NCBI GenBank assembly: GCA_046048875.1
Contig: JBJOFG010000013.1
Location: 62,001-126,000 of the forward strand
DNA: 64,000 bases
Direction: 5' to 3'
From: CAIZGX01 sp046048875
Lineage (GTDB): Bacteria > Bacteroidota > Bacteroidia > Flavobacteriales_D > Sanyastnellaceae
Positions within the stretch are counted from its first letter, which is position 1. Each line of letters begins with the position of its first letter. Shown in pieces: positions 7,951 through 15,964 of the stretch. Made by a program: the position numbers and the translations under genes. The notes under the pieces are model-generated. The model did no database searches. It was not told where the DNA came from and saw nothing but the letters and a program-made list of their open reading frames with translations.

Positions 7951-8056
7951 GGTATTTCTACGGATTTTTCTCCGCCCTCAATCTCCCACATCCCCTATGA
8001 AATCTGAAAACCTTCAAAAATGAAGCTCGAAAAAACTGCGCAGTTTTTTAGAATGG
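7915..8056 (+). promoter_or_regulatory. Conserved leader upstream of a T9SS cargo gene (copy 1)
   Basis: This 140-bp block matches 22835-22975, also upstream of a T9SS cargo gene. Shared landmarks in order are ATCACCGAAGGTGAT, GGAACGAAGTTCC followed by TAGGTATTT, CGGATTTTT, AATCTGAAAA, GAAGCTCG and the palindrome AAAAAACTGCGCAGTTTTTT. The middle is more diverged than the hairpins. It may be a promoter and leader, or part of a transposable repeat; the sequence alone does not decide. Confidence 0.65.
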
Positions 8057-8127
8057 TAAATTTTGGTGCGAATTGGTGTCGAACCGATGATATATGCGGG
8101 TACTTTTAATTTACAAAATTTACCGGT

Positions 8128-9021
8128 ATGAAAAGACTTTTACTCCTGTTCGCACTCTCTCTCCCAATATTCGCAAAAGCGCAGACTAACGCTTTGCCAT
8201 TGCCAATTGACATGCACTTTGTATACTTAACCCTCTATGGACAAAGTTGCAATTACGGAGTAAATTTGATTGAAAATCAAGGGCAATCAGGTGGTTTGCC
8301 AGGTGTAATTTATTATGAGGAACAATTCAATAGCATGTATTGCCCTGTTAATGATTTTTATTGCACACCAAACTATTGGCAACAGTCTATGTCTCAAGTT
8401 GGAAATAAGTGGTTCAAAGGCGATTATCTCTGGTTCGATTGGGACAATCAAGTTGGTGATTCTTGTCAATTAGATTATTTGGGAAATTTAGTTGATTGTA
8501 TTGTAACGAACATAGATACAATCATTTTTGCGGATTTCATACCAAGAAGGCAATATCACCTAATTAGCCCCGATGGTTATGAATTATCGCTATTCGGGCA
8601 AACTATTACTTTTATTGAGGGTATTGGCACCAATATTTTAGGATTAGAAAGTCATGGCGTGGAGTCTAATCAATACTTGTCGTGTGTTTTTGATAATAAT
8701 GGTTTGCAAATAATGCAAAATGATTTTCATCCCGATATGATAGGTTGTTGCAATCCGATTTCAGTAGAAGAAACAGCAACCTCATCATTCAAACTCTTCC
8801 CAAGCCCAGCCTCTGACCAAACCTCATTACAATTCGAAGCCGCTCACATTCCACAAACCATTCAAATCTTCAACGCCACCGGTCAGCTCATGCATACCGA
8901 AAACGTATTGGGCAGATTGCAAATGCAAGTGAATGTTTCTGATTTTGCCAAAGGCGTTTATACTGTTAGAGGAAGATTTGAGAATGGGGAAGAGGTGAGT
9001 GAGAAGCTTGTTGTGGAATGA
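8128..9021 (+). CDS. Secreted T9SS cargo protein, paralogue family 1
   Basis: A 297-residue protein with signal peptide MKRLLLLFALSLPIFAKAQ. The body (about 20-210) is rich in Cys, Trp and Tyr and has no motif I can assign. It is clearly homologous to the protein at 14398-15291 over the whole length. The C-terminal 80 residues are a type A sorting domain (FPSPASDQTSLQFEAAHIPQ, FNATGQLMHTE, GVYTVRGRFENGEEV). This domain is almost identical in the genes at 11122, 12255 and 14398. The export route is therefore T9SS; the function of the body is unknown. Confidence 0.88.
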   Translation: MKRLLLLFALSLPIFAKAQTNALPLPIDMHFVYLTLYGQSCNYGVNLIENQGQSGGLPGVIYYEEQFNSMYCPVNDFYCTPNYWQQSMSQVGNKWFKGDYLWFDWDNQVGDSCQLDYLGNLVDCIVTNIDTIIFADFIPRRQYHLISPDGYELSLFGQTITFIEGIGTNILGLESHGVESNQYLSCVFDNNGLQIMQNDFHPDMIGCCNPISVEETATSSFKLFPSPASDQTSLQFEAAHIPQTIQIFNATGQLMHTENVLGRLQMQVNVSDFAKGVYTVRGRFENGEEVSEKLVVE

Positions 9022-9024
9022 GAG

Positions 9025-9180
9025 GGAACTTCGTAATGGGAAAATCGGAGATTTTATTCCTACTACGTAATTCCTACTGAGTAATTGGAACTGCGTTGTT
9101 AAAACCGTCGAAGACATTCGCGAAGCATTCGCCAAAGGCATTCGTACGAAGTACATTCTTCAGAAGTCTCTGACAGCTGG
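9025..9180. repeat. Mini-hairpin array, mixed AAC-NNC-GTT and ATTC classes
   Basis: Begins with an AAAATC GGA GATTTT unit, TAC TAC GTA and AAC TGC GTT units. It continues with ATTC-linked GTC GAA GAC, GC GAA GC, GCC AAA GGC and GTAC GAA GTAC, and ends with CAGA AGTC TCTG. Confidence 0.83.
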
Positions 9181-9234
9181 GGGAAATGTTAAAATGAAAA
9201 TGGATTTTGAAATAAAAGAAATAAAGAGAAAACT
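9117..9234 (+). promoter_or_regulatory. Upstream module shared by T9SS cargo genes
   Basis: From the ATTC-class hairpins to the start codon, this 118-bp block is nearly identical to 12137-12254 and similar to 11003-11121. The part next to the gene (TGTTAAAATG, GGATTTTGAAAT, AAAGAAATAAA) lacks hairpins and probably holds the promoter. One change, GCCAAAGGC to GCCAACGGC, falls in a hairpin loop. Confidence 0.65.
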
Positions 9235-10923
9235 ATGAAAAAACTTCTGCTCCTGATTGCCCTAGCATTGCCAATGGCCTTGCTGGCGCAGCCGAATCAT
9301 CTTGTCTATTCTTCGTTTCTTACGAGTGATACATCCGCGGTCGTTCCATATTCATCGTGTACAGATAGTCAAGGGAATGTATATGTTGCCGGAATAATTT
9401 ATAATGCAAGTTTGCCTACAAATGAAAATTCCTACGATGCGAATTACAATCCAAATGGAAACGGTTGGGATGGATTTATTATGCAAGTGAAACCAGATAA
9501 TCAAATCGGCTGGTGTACTTATTTCGGAGGCGAACAATGGGATCAGATTAATACGATTAGCTGTGAAAACGATACGTTGTATGTATCAATGAGTACCAGT
9601 TCTCAAGAAGATGTTACTTCCATAAATTCATTATATCCCATTCGTCCAGCTCCTTTGCCCGAAAATCAAGTTTTATTTCCACATGTTTCCACTTGGAGTA
9701 TTACAGGCGAATTGCTTTACTCTTCCTTTCTTCAATATCCATTAAGTTTTCAATCTTTTTTCGAGCACTTTTTCTACAAGAACGGCTACTTCTATATAAC
9801 TTCGAACGGTCAATCTGACTATCCCACCTATTACGGAAATGAGGTTACTGCAGGAATGGCCGATGGTTATTTCGCAATATTCGACAAACAAGGTAATTTT
9901 GTTTACGATCGTTTTTTAGGAGGGAATAAAGCAGAAGTAATTGAAGATATTTTCGTAGATGAAAATTACATTTACTGTTCCTTAAGGGCATACAGCGATA
10001 CATCAAGCATTTATCCTTCGGGTTACATTCCTTCCTCCAATTCAAATCTAGTCTTGGTTAAAATAGATCAAACCACAAAGGAAATTGTTTGGACATTTGC
10101 CAAGAGGAAACCAACTGGGAATTTTTTCTATCAAGATATCTTAGTCGATTCCAATGGAACTATCTACATTCACCTGGGCGGAAGCCCATCTGGCTTTACA
10201 CCGCTTTATGGGCAAGGGGGCATTCAGAGCGCTAATATAACTGCCAATTTCTTTATTGAATTAGACCCAAATGGAACTCCTGTTTGGTCCAGTTACCTTC
10301 CCTCCAACATGTCTAGTGTTAAAATGTTGGAAGTCGATTATAACGGGAAATTACTTTTATATTCTAGTTCCAATAGTCTAACCACTTCACCTCAAACTGT
10401 CGACAATTGGGGGTATGCAACAGGACCCACTCAAGCATATTATATGATCTTAACCCCTGAGCACAACATCGCATTTGCTAGTTATTTAGGCGGAAACGAC
10501 GTTACCGAATTTCCTACCTCCTGTACTTTTAACAATAAATTGTATGCATTTTTCTCTTCTAATTCTAGCGATTTAATAGTCACCAATGATCAATCTCCTG
10601 CGGCACCAGATCCGACTGCGGGCACTTCATTGTTCATGCACATTTTCGACGATGCAGTGAACATTGAAGAAACAGCAGATCACCAAAACGCACTGACCGT
10701 TTTTCCAAGCCCAACAAGCGGAAGCTTGAGCATTCAACTTCCAAATACAGACAACTGGAGCATTCGTATTTTCAATTCAAACGGACAATTGGTTTCAACG
10801 GAAAAGATTAACCAATCGAATTTCATTCAATTGAATATTCAAAATTTGAATACTGGATTGTATACTGTTCAGGCGATGAATGGTGCGGGGAGAGTTTATT
10901 CGGAGATGGTGGTGAAGGAGTAG
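9235..10923 (+). CDS. Secreted beta-propeller-like T9SS cargo protein (SBBP-type repeats)
   Basis: A 562-residue protein with signal peptide MKKLLLLIALALPMALLAQ. The body contains repeated blade-like segments of the SBBP kind, for example DSQGNVYVAG near residue 45, TYFGGEQWDQI near 98, RFLGGNKAEVIEDI near 226 and SYLGGNDVTEFPTS near 420. The C-terminal 80 residues are a type A sorting domain (VFPSPTSGSLSIQLP, IRIFNSNGQLV, LNTGLYTVQAMN). The protein is probably exported by T9SS and displayed or released. No enzymatic motif was seen. Confidence 0.85.
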   Translation: MKKLLLLIALALPMALLAQPNHLVYSSFLTSDTSAVVPYSSCTDSQGNVYVAGIIYNASLPTNENSYDANYNPNGNGWDGFIMQVKPDNQIGWCTYFGGEQWDQINTISCENDTLYVSMSTSSQEDVTSINSLYPIRPAPLPENQVLFPHVSTWSITGELLYSSFLQYPLSFQSFFEHFFYKNGYFYITSNGQSDYPTYYGNEVTAGMADGYFAIFDKQGNFVYDRFLGGNKAEVIEDIFVDENYIYCSLRAYSDTSSIYPSGYIPSSNSNLVLVKIDQTTKEIVWTFAKRKPTGNFFYQDILVDSNGTIYIHLGGSPSGFTPLYGQGGIQSANITANFFIELDPNGTPVWSSYLPSNMSSVKMLEVDYNGKLLLYSSSNSLTTSPQTVDNWGYATGPTQAYYMILTPEHNIAFASYLGGNDVTEFPTSCTFNNKLYAFFSSNSSDLIVTNDQSPAAPDPTAGTSLFMHIFDDAVNIEETADHQNALTVFPSPTSGSLSIQLPNTDNWSIRIFNSNGQLVSTEKINQSNFIQLNIQNLNTGLYTVQAMNGAGRVYSEMVVKE

Positions 10924-11075
10924 GAACTACGTTGTTGGAACTACGTTGTTTGAACTACGTTGTTCCTACTGCGTAATTGGAACTGCGTTGTTAAAACCGT
11001 CGAAGACATTCGCGAAGCATTCGCCAAAGGCATTCGTACGAAGTACATTCTTCAGAAGTCTCTGACTGCTGGGGG
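10924..11075. repeat. Mini-hairpin array, AAC-TAC-GTT run then ATTC class
   Basis: Three AAC TAC GTT units occur at a 14-bp period, followed by TAC TGC GTA and AAC TGC GTT. The ATTC-linked series GTC GAA GAC, GC GAA GC, GCC AAA GGC and GTAC GAA GTAC follows. It fills most of the gap between two cargo genes. Confidence 0.85.
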
Positions 11076-11121
11076 AAGATTTTAAAATGTGATGAGATTG
11101 TTGAAATAAAAAAAGACCACT

Positions 11122-12036
11122 ATGAAAAAAATTCTACTTCTGTTAGCCCTCAGTCTTCCAACGCTAGCGAAAGCACAAATCACTGATGCTTTACCAATTC
11201 CAGTAGATGGTGTTTGGCAGATAGCATGGCGTGCTTTAATAATTAGCAATGATCAAGGAACTTACTCATACCGTATAAACGGTGAGGTGTCTGTAAACGA
11301 CACCATTTATCACAATGTTGAGCAATTCAGTTATTGCGACCCGACTGTTCCAGCCACTCCGGCTCTTCTCATTCGCGAAGATTCGAGCAAATGGTATATC
11401 CGCTACAATGCTTTGGAATCGGAAATGTTAATGTTCGATTTTAGTTTGGATGTAGGCGATAGTATTACAACAGAATCTTGTTGGGGTTTTTTTGAAGCAC
11501 CACAAACACTTATTGTAACCAGCATAGACACGATTACTATGTATGATGGCAGCACCAGAAGAATGTGGTCGCTGGTTTACGGTCCAACTTCCGATTTGCA
11601 AGGCAACGAAGAAATTTGGATTGAAGGGATTGGTAATGCTTATACGTGGCTTTATCATTCCATGAGTCATTCATGTGTAGACATTAATGCAGGGCTTCAT
11701 TGCTTCTTTGAAAGCGATGTCAGGAAATTTCCATCAACTGAATTTCCAATCGGAATAGATTGTTGCAATCCATTCTCTGTTGAAGAAATGTCCACCTCCG
11801 CTTTCTCAATATTCCCTAGCCCCGCCACCGATCAAACTTCCCTTCAATTCGAAGCCGCTCACATTCCACAAACCATTCTAATCTTCAATGCAACCGGACA
11901 GCTTATGCATACCGAAAACGTATTAGGCAGGTTGCAAATGCAATTGAATGTTTCAGAATATGCGAAAGGCATTTATACTGTTAGAGGAAGATTTGAGAAT
12001 GGGGAAGAGGTGAGTGAGAAGCTTGTTGTGGAATGA
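11122..12036 (+). CDS. Secreted T9SS cargo protein, paralogue family 1
   Basis: A 304-residue protein with signal peptide MKKILLLLALSLPTLAKAQ. The body has the same plan as the genes at 8128, 12255 and 14398 (ALPIPVDGVW start, DTIxxxDG-TRR segment, IWIEGIGN segment, CCNPFSVEE linker) but is strongly diverged. The C-terminal sorting domain (FPSPATDQTSLQFEAAHIPQ onward) is nearly identical to theirs. The contrast between a diverged body and a conserved sorting domain suggests homogenisation of the sorting domain among paralogues. Function unknown. Confidence 0.87.
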   Translation: MKKILLLLALSLPTLAKAQITDALPIPVDGVWQIAWRALIISNDQGTYSYRINGEVSVNDTIYHNVEQFSYCDPTVPATPALLIREDSSKWYIRYNALESEMLMFDFSLDVGDSITTESCWGFFEAPQTLIVTSIDTITMYDGSTRRMWSLVYGPTSDLQGNEEIWIEGIGNAYTWLYHSMSHSCVDINAGLHCFFESDVRKFPSTEFPIGIDCCNPFSVEEMSTSAFSIFPSPATDQTSLQFEAAHIPQTILIFNATGQLMHTENVLGRLQMQLNVSEYAKGIYTVRGRFENGEEVSEKLVVE

Positions 12037-12204
12037 TGAACTGCGTTGTTAGAACTTCGTTGTTAGAACTTCGTTGTTCCTACTTCGTAATTCTTACTTC
12101 GTAATTGGAACTGCGTTGTTAGAATCGTCGAAGACATTCGCGAAGCATTCGCCAACGGCATTCGTACGAAGTACATTCTTCAGAAGTCTCTGACAGCTGG
12201 GGGA
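12037..12204. repeat. Mini-hairpin array, AAC-NNC-GTT run then ATTC class
   Basis: Units AAC TGC GTT, AAC TTC GTT (twice), TAC TTC GTA, TTAC TTC GTAA and AAC TGC GTT are followed by ATTC-linked GTC GAA GAC, GC GAA GC, GCC AAC GGC and GTAC GAA GTAC. Confidence 0.85.
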
Positions 12205-12254
12205 AATGTTAAAATGAAAATGGATTTTGAAATGAAAGAAATAAAAAGACAACT
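12137..12254 (+). promoter_or_regulatory. Upstream module shared by T9SS cargo genes (second copy)
   Basis: Near-identical to 9117-9234, with only a few base changes up to the ATG of the downstream cargo gene. It probably carries the promoter of the 12255 gene. Confidence 0.65.
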
Positions 12255-13154
12255 ATGAAAAGACTTATATTCTTTTTTGCTTTTTGTATTCCATTGTTTG
12301 GCTATTCGCAGACAACAACGGCTTTGCCAATTCCAATTAACGGAAAATGGGTGTACTATAATATTACAGGGTGTTTTGAGAATTTTAAGAATTTAGATAC
12401 GATGTATATCGATAATCTTCCATACTTATTTTCTTCCTATTCAATGGAATATTGTGACGGGACAATTGAAGCGGGAGGCTGTTTCACACCGGGTAATTAC
12501 ATGAGATCGGAAGGTAATGTTTGGTATAGGTTAGGTGGTATGAATTCCGTTTTTTTCGATTGGGATTGGCAGGAAGGAGATACCATTTGGTACGATGGTA
12601 TGCTAATGCAGAACAATCAATTCATCATATCTAATATTGATACCATTACAACAATTGATAATGTCCAGAGGAGAACGTATCATTTCGTTTTTGCAACCGA
12701 CGGATTAACTGTGCCATATTATTATAATAGCGAGGTTTATTTTATTGAGGGGATTGGATGTTCCGTTTTGGGAATTGATGTTGTGGGAATCGAGGATCAA
12801 TTGTTCTTATTGACGTGTTTTTATAACGAAGATGGTTTAGAGATCTATCACCAAGATTACCCTGATTATAATATTTTCGGATGCTGCACAATTTCAGTAG
12901 AAGAAACAACAATACCTTCCTTCAAACTCTTCCCTAGCCCCGCCACCGACCAAACCTCAATACAATTCGAAGCCGCACACATTCCACAATCCATTCAAAT
13001 CTTCAACGCCACCGGTCAGCTTATGCATACCGAAAACGTATTGGGAAGATTGCAAATGCAAGTGAATGTGACTGATTATGCGAAAGGCATTTATACTGTA
13101 AGAGGAAGATTTGAGAATGGGGAAGAGGTGAGTGAGAAGCTTGTTGTTGAGTAG
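12255..13154 (+). CDS. Secreted T9SS cargo protein, paralogue family 1
   Basis: A 299-residue protein with signal peptide MKRLIFFFAFCIPLFGYSQ. The body shares the family plan (ALPIPINGKW start, NIDTITTIDNVQRRTYHF, VYFIEGIGCSVLGID, CCTISVEET linker). The last 80 residues are the same sorting-domain cassette found in three neighbouring paralogues. Codons 220 to the end match those genes far better at the DNA level than the body does. It is expected to leave the cell through T9SS; no enzymatic motif was seen. Confidence 0.87.
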   Translation: MKRLIFFFAFCIPLFGYSQTTTALPIPINGKWVYYNITGCFENFKNLDTMYIDNLPYLFSSYSMEYCDGTIEAGGCFTPGNYMRSEGNVWYRLGGMNSVFFDWDWQEGDTIWYDGMLMQNNQFIISNIDTITTIDNVQRRTYHFVFATDGLTVPYYYNSEVYFIEGIGCSVLGIDVVGIEDQLFLLTCFYNEDGLEIYHQDYPDYNIFGCCTISVEETTIPSFKLFPSPATDQTSIQFEAAHIPQSIQIFNATGQLMHTENVLGRLQMQVNVTDYAKGIYTVRGRFENGEEVSEKLVVE

Positions 13155-13194
13155 GAATTAACTCGGTGAAATTTAAGTAGTAAAGAATTGTAGG

Positions 13195-14331
13195 ATGCAA
13201 AATAGAAGTGTGAGTTTTAACTCAATTTTTAATTTCCATTTTCTGTTTCTCTTGCTTTATGGCGGGTCTATTTGTCACGGCCAATACAACCTTGTTAAGA
13301 ATGGCGGTTTTGAAGAACCGAAAGAAGTGAGTCTTTCAATTTCTGCTTGGGATAGCAGCGGAGGCCAGCCCTATTATTTAGCTAGTGGTTGGAAGTCTGT
13401 TCTTGGCTCATGCGATTATTACTGCGACTCAGTCGAGTTTTTCTCTTCAATGGTGGGGGATCCGATCCTGTATGATTTTCAGATGTTGTACCGTATTTAC
13501 CCTGATATAACTAATTCCTATTGTCCACCTTTGTATGCGAATAATGTTGACTTGCCTTACGTAGGGAATAATTTTGCGGGAATAGTTCTAGCCTCTAGAG
13601 TAAATTTTCAGTCTTACAATTATTATTCTGAATTATTGCAAGGCGAGTTTATCCAACCTTTAAAGAGCAATAATGATTACAGATTGTCTTTTTGGTATAA
13701 GTATAACGTAGGAGTTAATGTCGAGTCATTGAATAATTTCAATATCGTTTTGACTAACGATGTGGTCTTAGGACCCCAAACTGATATTTTGGGCTGTCAA
13801 TTTACTCCCGGAAATACTGAAGGTTTAAGTTTTTTCAATGCATTGAATATGCATCAAAAATATAAGGCTCAGTTGCAACCGCATATTGCGTTTAACAATT
13901 GGGCCTATTGTGAATTATTCTTTCAAGCTAGAGGAGGAGAGCGATATTTCTATATTAATGTTCCCGATGGAGAGGTAGAACATTGTAATGAATTTGCTGG
14001 GCAATATGAATTATCGCCCGCATATCCAGGCTACGATACATGTCTTTGTTTGAATCAATCATATATCTATTTCGATGAATTTTCGTGTGTCGAAGCTCCT
14101 GTTTTTCCAAATATCGTAACACTTGATTCCGATACACTAAATAGTTCATTTCACAGCACTGATGTTGGTTGGCCTTGTAATCTAGATATTTATAATAGGT
14201 GGGGCGCTAAAATAGGGTCTGTTACTCCGGAAGACCCTTATTACGAACCTTCTGAAGGTGGCACCTATTATTACGCTGGTTCTTGTGGGAGTTCAAGCAG
14301 GCATGGGTACTTTGAAGTGATAGAGAAATGA
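13195..14331 (+). CDS. Secreted protein with a type B-like T9SS C-terminus
   Basis: A 378-residue protein. The N-terminus has a hydrophobic segment (FNFHFLFLLLYGGSICHGQ). NLVKNGGFEEP near residue 31 is typical of secreted carbohydrate-binding-like or gliding-associated proteins in this phylum. The C-terminus contains LDIYNRWGAKIGSV and EGGTYYYAG, which resembles the type B (gliding motility-associated) sorting domain, with the usual W-G segment shortened. It follows the previous gene by 40 bp with no hairpin array and may share its transcript. The function of the body is unknown. Confidence 0.75.
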   Translation: MQNRSVSFNSIFNFHFLFLLLYGGSICHGQYNLVKNGGFEEPKEVSLSISAWDSSGGQPYYLASGWKSVLGSCDYYCDSVEFFSSMVGDPILYDFQMLYRIYPDITNSYCPPLYANNVDLPYVGNNFAGIVLASRVNFQSYNYYSELLQGEFIQPLKSNNDYRLSFWYKYNVGVNVESLNNFNIVLTNDVVLGPQTDILGCQFTPGNTEGLSFFNALNMHQKYKAQLQPHIAFNNWAYCELFFQARGGERYFYINVPDGEVEHCNEFAGQYELSPAYPGYDTCLCLNQSYIYFDEFSCVEAPVFPNIVTLDSDTLNSSFHSTDVGWPCNLDIYNRWGAKIGSVTPEDPYYEPSEGGTYYYAGSCGSSSRHGYFEVIEK

Positions 14332-14397
14332 TAAAATAATATATACAGACATCCAAATACGATAATTATTTTCACACATATTAAAATCAAATAATAA

Positions 14398-15291
14398 ATG
14401 AAAAGAATCTTACTCTTATTCGCACTCACTCTCCCGATACTGGCAAAAGCACAGACCACCGCTTTGCCTTTGCCGATTGATATGCATTATGTCTATCTTA
14501 CTTTGAATGGACAGAACTGCAATTACGGCGTGGATTTGGTAGAATTCCCAGGACAACAGGGTTTGCCGGGTGTAACATATTACGAGGAACAATTCAATAG
14601 CATGTATTGCCCACTTAATGAGTCCTATTGTGATCCAAACTACGCTCAATTGTCGATGTCACAAGTTGGGAATAAATGGTTTAAAGGTGATTATCTGTGG
14701 TTTGATTGGGACAATCAAGTTGGAGATTTTTGTCAATTAGATTTTCCGGGAAACTTATTGATTGATTGCGTAGTATCCAATATAGACACCCTAATTTTTG
14801 CCGATGGAATTCCAAGAAGACAATATCACCTTGAAAGCATTGAAGGTTATTCTTTATCACAATATGGTCAAACATTCACCTTTATAGAAGGCATAGGTAC
14901 GAACATCCTTGGAATTGAAAATCAAGGAGTAGAAAGTCAACAGTTCTTGTCTTGTGTTTTCGACAAAAATGGTTTGCAAATAATTCAAAATGATTTTTAT
15001 CCAAATATGATAGGTTGTTGCAATCCGATTTCTGTAGAAGAAGTTGCAACTTCATCATTCAAACTCTTCCCAAGCCCCGCTACCGACCAAACCTCATTAC
15101 AATTCGAATCCGCACACATTCCACAATCCATTCAAATCTTCAACGCCACCGGTCAGCTTATGCATAACGAAAACGTATTAGGCAGGTTGCAAATGCAATT
15201 GAATGTTTCAGAATACGCGAAAGGCATTTATACTGTTAGAGGAAGATTTGAGAATGGGGAAGAGGTGAGTGAGAAGCTTGTTGTTGAGTAG
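14398..15291 (+). CDS. Secreted T9SS cargo protein, paralogue family 1
   Basis: A 297-residue full-length paralogue of the gene at 8128: both have PLPIDMHxVYLTL, YYEEQFNSMYCP, SQVGNKWFKGDYLWFDWDNQ and FTFIEGIGTNILG-like segments in the same order. Signal peptide MKRILLLFALTLPILAKAQ. The C-terminal type A sorting domain is shared with the 8128, 11122 and 12255 genes. The two closest copies are separated by four other genes, so tandem duplication was followed by shuffling or insertion. Confidence 0.87.
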   Translation: MKRILLLFALTLPILAKAQTTALPLPIDMHYVYLTLNGQNCNYGVDLVEFPGQQGLPGVTYYEEQFNSMYCPLNESYCDPNYAQLSMSQVGNKWFKGDYLWFDWDNQVGDFCQLDFPGNLLIDCVVSNIDTLIFADGIPRRQYHLESIEGYSLSQYGQTFTFIEGIGTNILGIENQGVESQQFLSCVFDKNGLQIIQNDFYPNMIGCCNPISVEEVATSSFKLFPSPATDQTSLQFESAHIPQSIQIFNATGQLMHNENVLGRLQMQLNVSEYAKGIYTVRGRFENGEEVSEKLVVE

Positions 15292-15298
15292 GAACAAG

Positions 15299-15356
15299 GA
15301 ACTACGTTGTTTGAACTTCGTTGTTCCTACTGCGTAATTGGAACTGCGTTGTTAAA
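15299..15356. repeat. Short mini-hairpin array, AAC-NNC-GTT class
   Basis: Four units follow the cargo gene: AAC TAC GTT, AAC TTC GTT, TAC TGC GTA and AAC TGC GTT. The ATTC class is missing here. Confidence 0.78.
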
Positions 15357-15410
15357 AGCGAAATAGATTTAAAAATGTGATGAAATCATCGATATAAAAA
15401 ACAATTCAAA

Positions 15411-15851
15411 ATGAAAAATAAATTACTCGGTTTTTGTTTTATGCTTTGTGCAGCTTTCGTTATTCAATCGTGTAACCCAGACGATATTGAGAACCCGACA
15501 TTGCCACCACCTGATACATCAGCTGATTCAGCGAGCTACCTAGAGGCGACATGGAGAATGGATTTGTTCAACGGCAGCTTCAGCGGTGTAGGATTCTACA
15601 GTGGTGAAATTACTTGGACAATCAATTCCGACAGTACTATTGATGTGGTTATTCAACCGGGCACTCAAGTATTTCAAGCCATGCAATTGACCACATCGGG
15701 CAGTTACCCTTATTCCTTGAACAGCCAAGGAATTTCAGTTGATGGTGGACTTTCGCATTGGGGAATTGATACCATCGGGAATCAGCTCATTTTAAATAAA
15801 GGCTCACTCTCTTTAGACGGCAAGCAAATCAAGTTTACCAAGATGAATTAG
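15411..15851 (+). CDS. Small lipoprotein of unknown function
   Basis: A 146-residue protein with a lipoprotein signal (MKNKLLGFCFMLCAAFVIQSC, acylated Cys21). A Pro/Asp/Ser linker is followed by a beta-rich domain with alternating polar pattern, such as GEITWTINSDSTIDVVI and GSLSLDGKQIKFTKMN. The size and pattern resemble lipocalin-like lipoproteins of Bacteroidota, but I see no diagnostic motif. It sits between two T9SS cargo genes. Confidence 0.75.
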   Translation: MKNKLLGFCFMLCAAFVIQSCNPDDIENPTLPPPDTSADSASYLEATWRMDLFNGSFSGVGFYSGEITWTINSDSTIDVVIQPGTQVFQAMQLTTSGSYPYSLNSQGISVDGGLSHWGIDTIGNQLILNKGSLSLDGKQIKFTKMN

Positions 15852-15870
15852 TAGATTTGATTTTTCAAAG

Positions 15871-15917
15871 AGCTCGCTCTGCGAGCGGCATGGGTAATGC
15901 CCCCAGTGAAGCTGGAG
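15871..15917. repeat. Triple-hairpin element (GCTCGC type)
   Basis: Three adjacent hairpins without linker: GCTCGC TCT GCGAGC, GGCAT GGGTA ATGCC, then CCAG TGAAG CTGG. Related copies lie at 17638-17689, 36367-36414 (reverse strand) and 38711-38758, with compensatory changes in the third hairpin. Confidence 0.85.
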
Positions 15918-15964
15918 GAAAAGATTAAAAAGTCATTAGATCATTGATACCAATTAAGATAATC

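Noticed and set aside
7653..7991. Open frames across the arrays (also 851-1069 minus, 2671-3003 minus, 45508-45768 plus) as genes
   Set aside because: Their peptides only translate the hairpin units (repeated SEGPSQ, EGNxxCEG or RGQ patterns) and have no start context.
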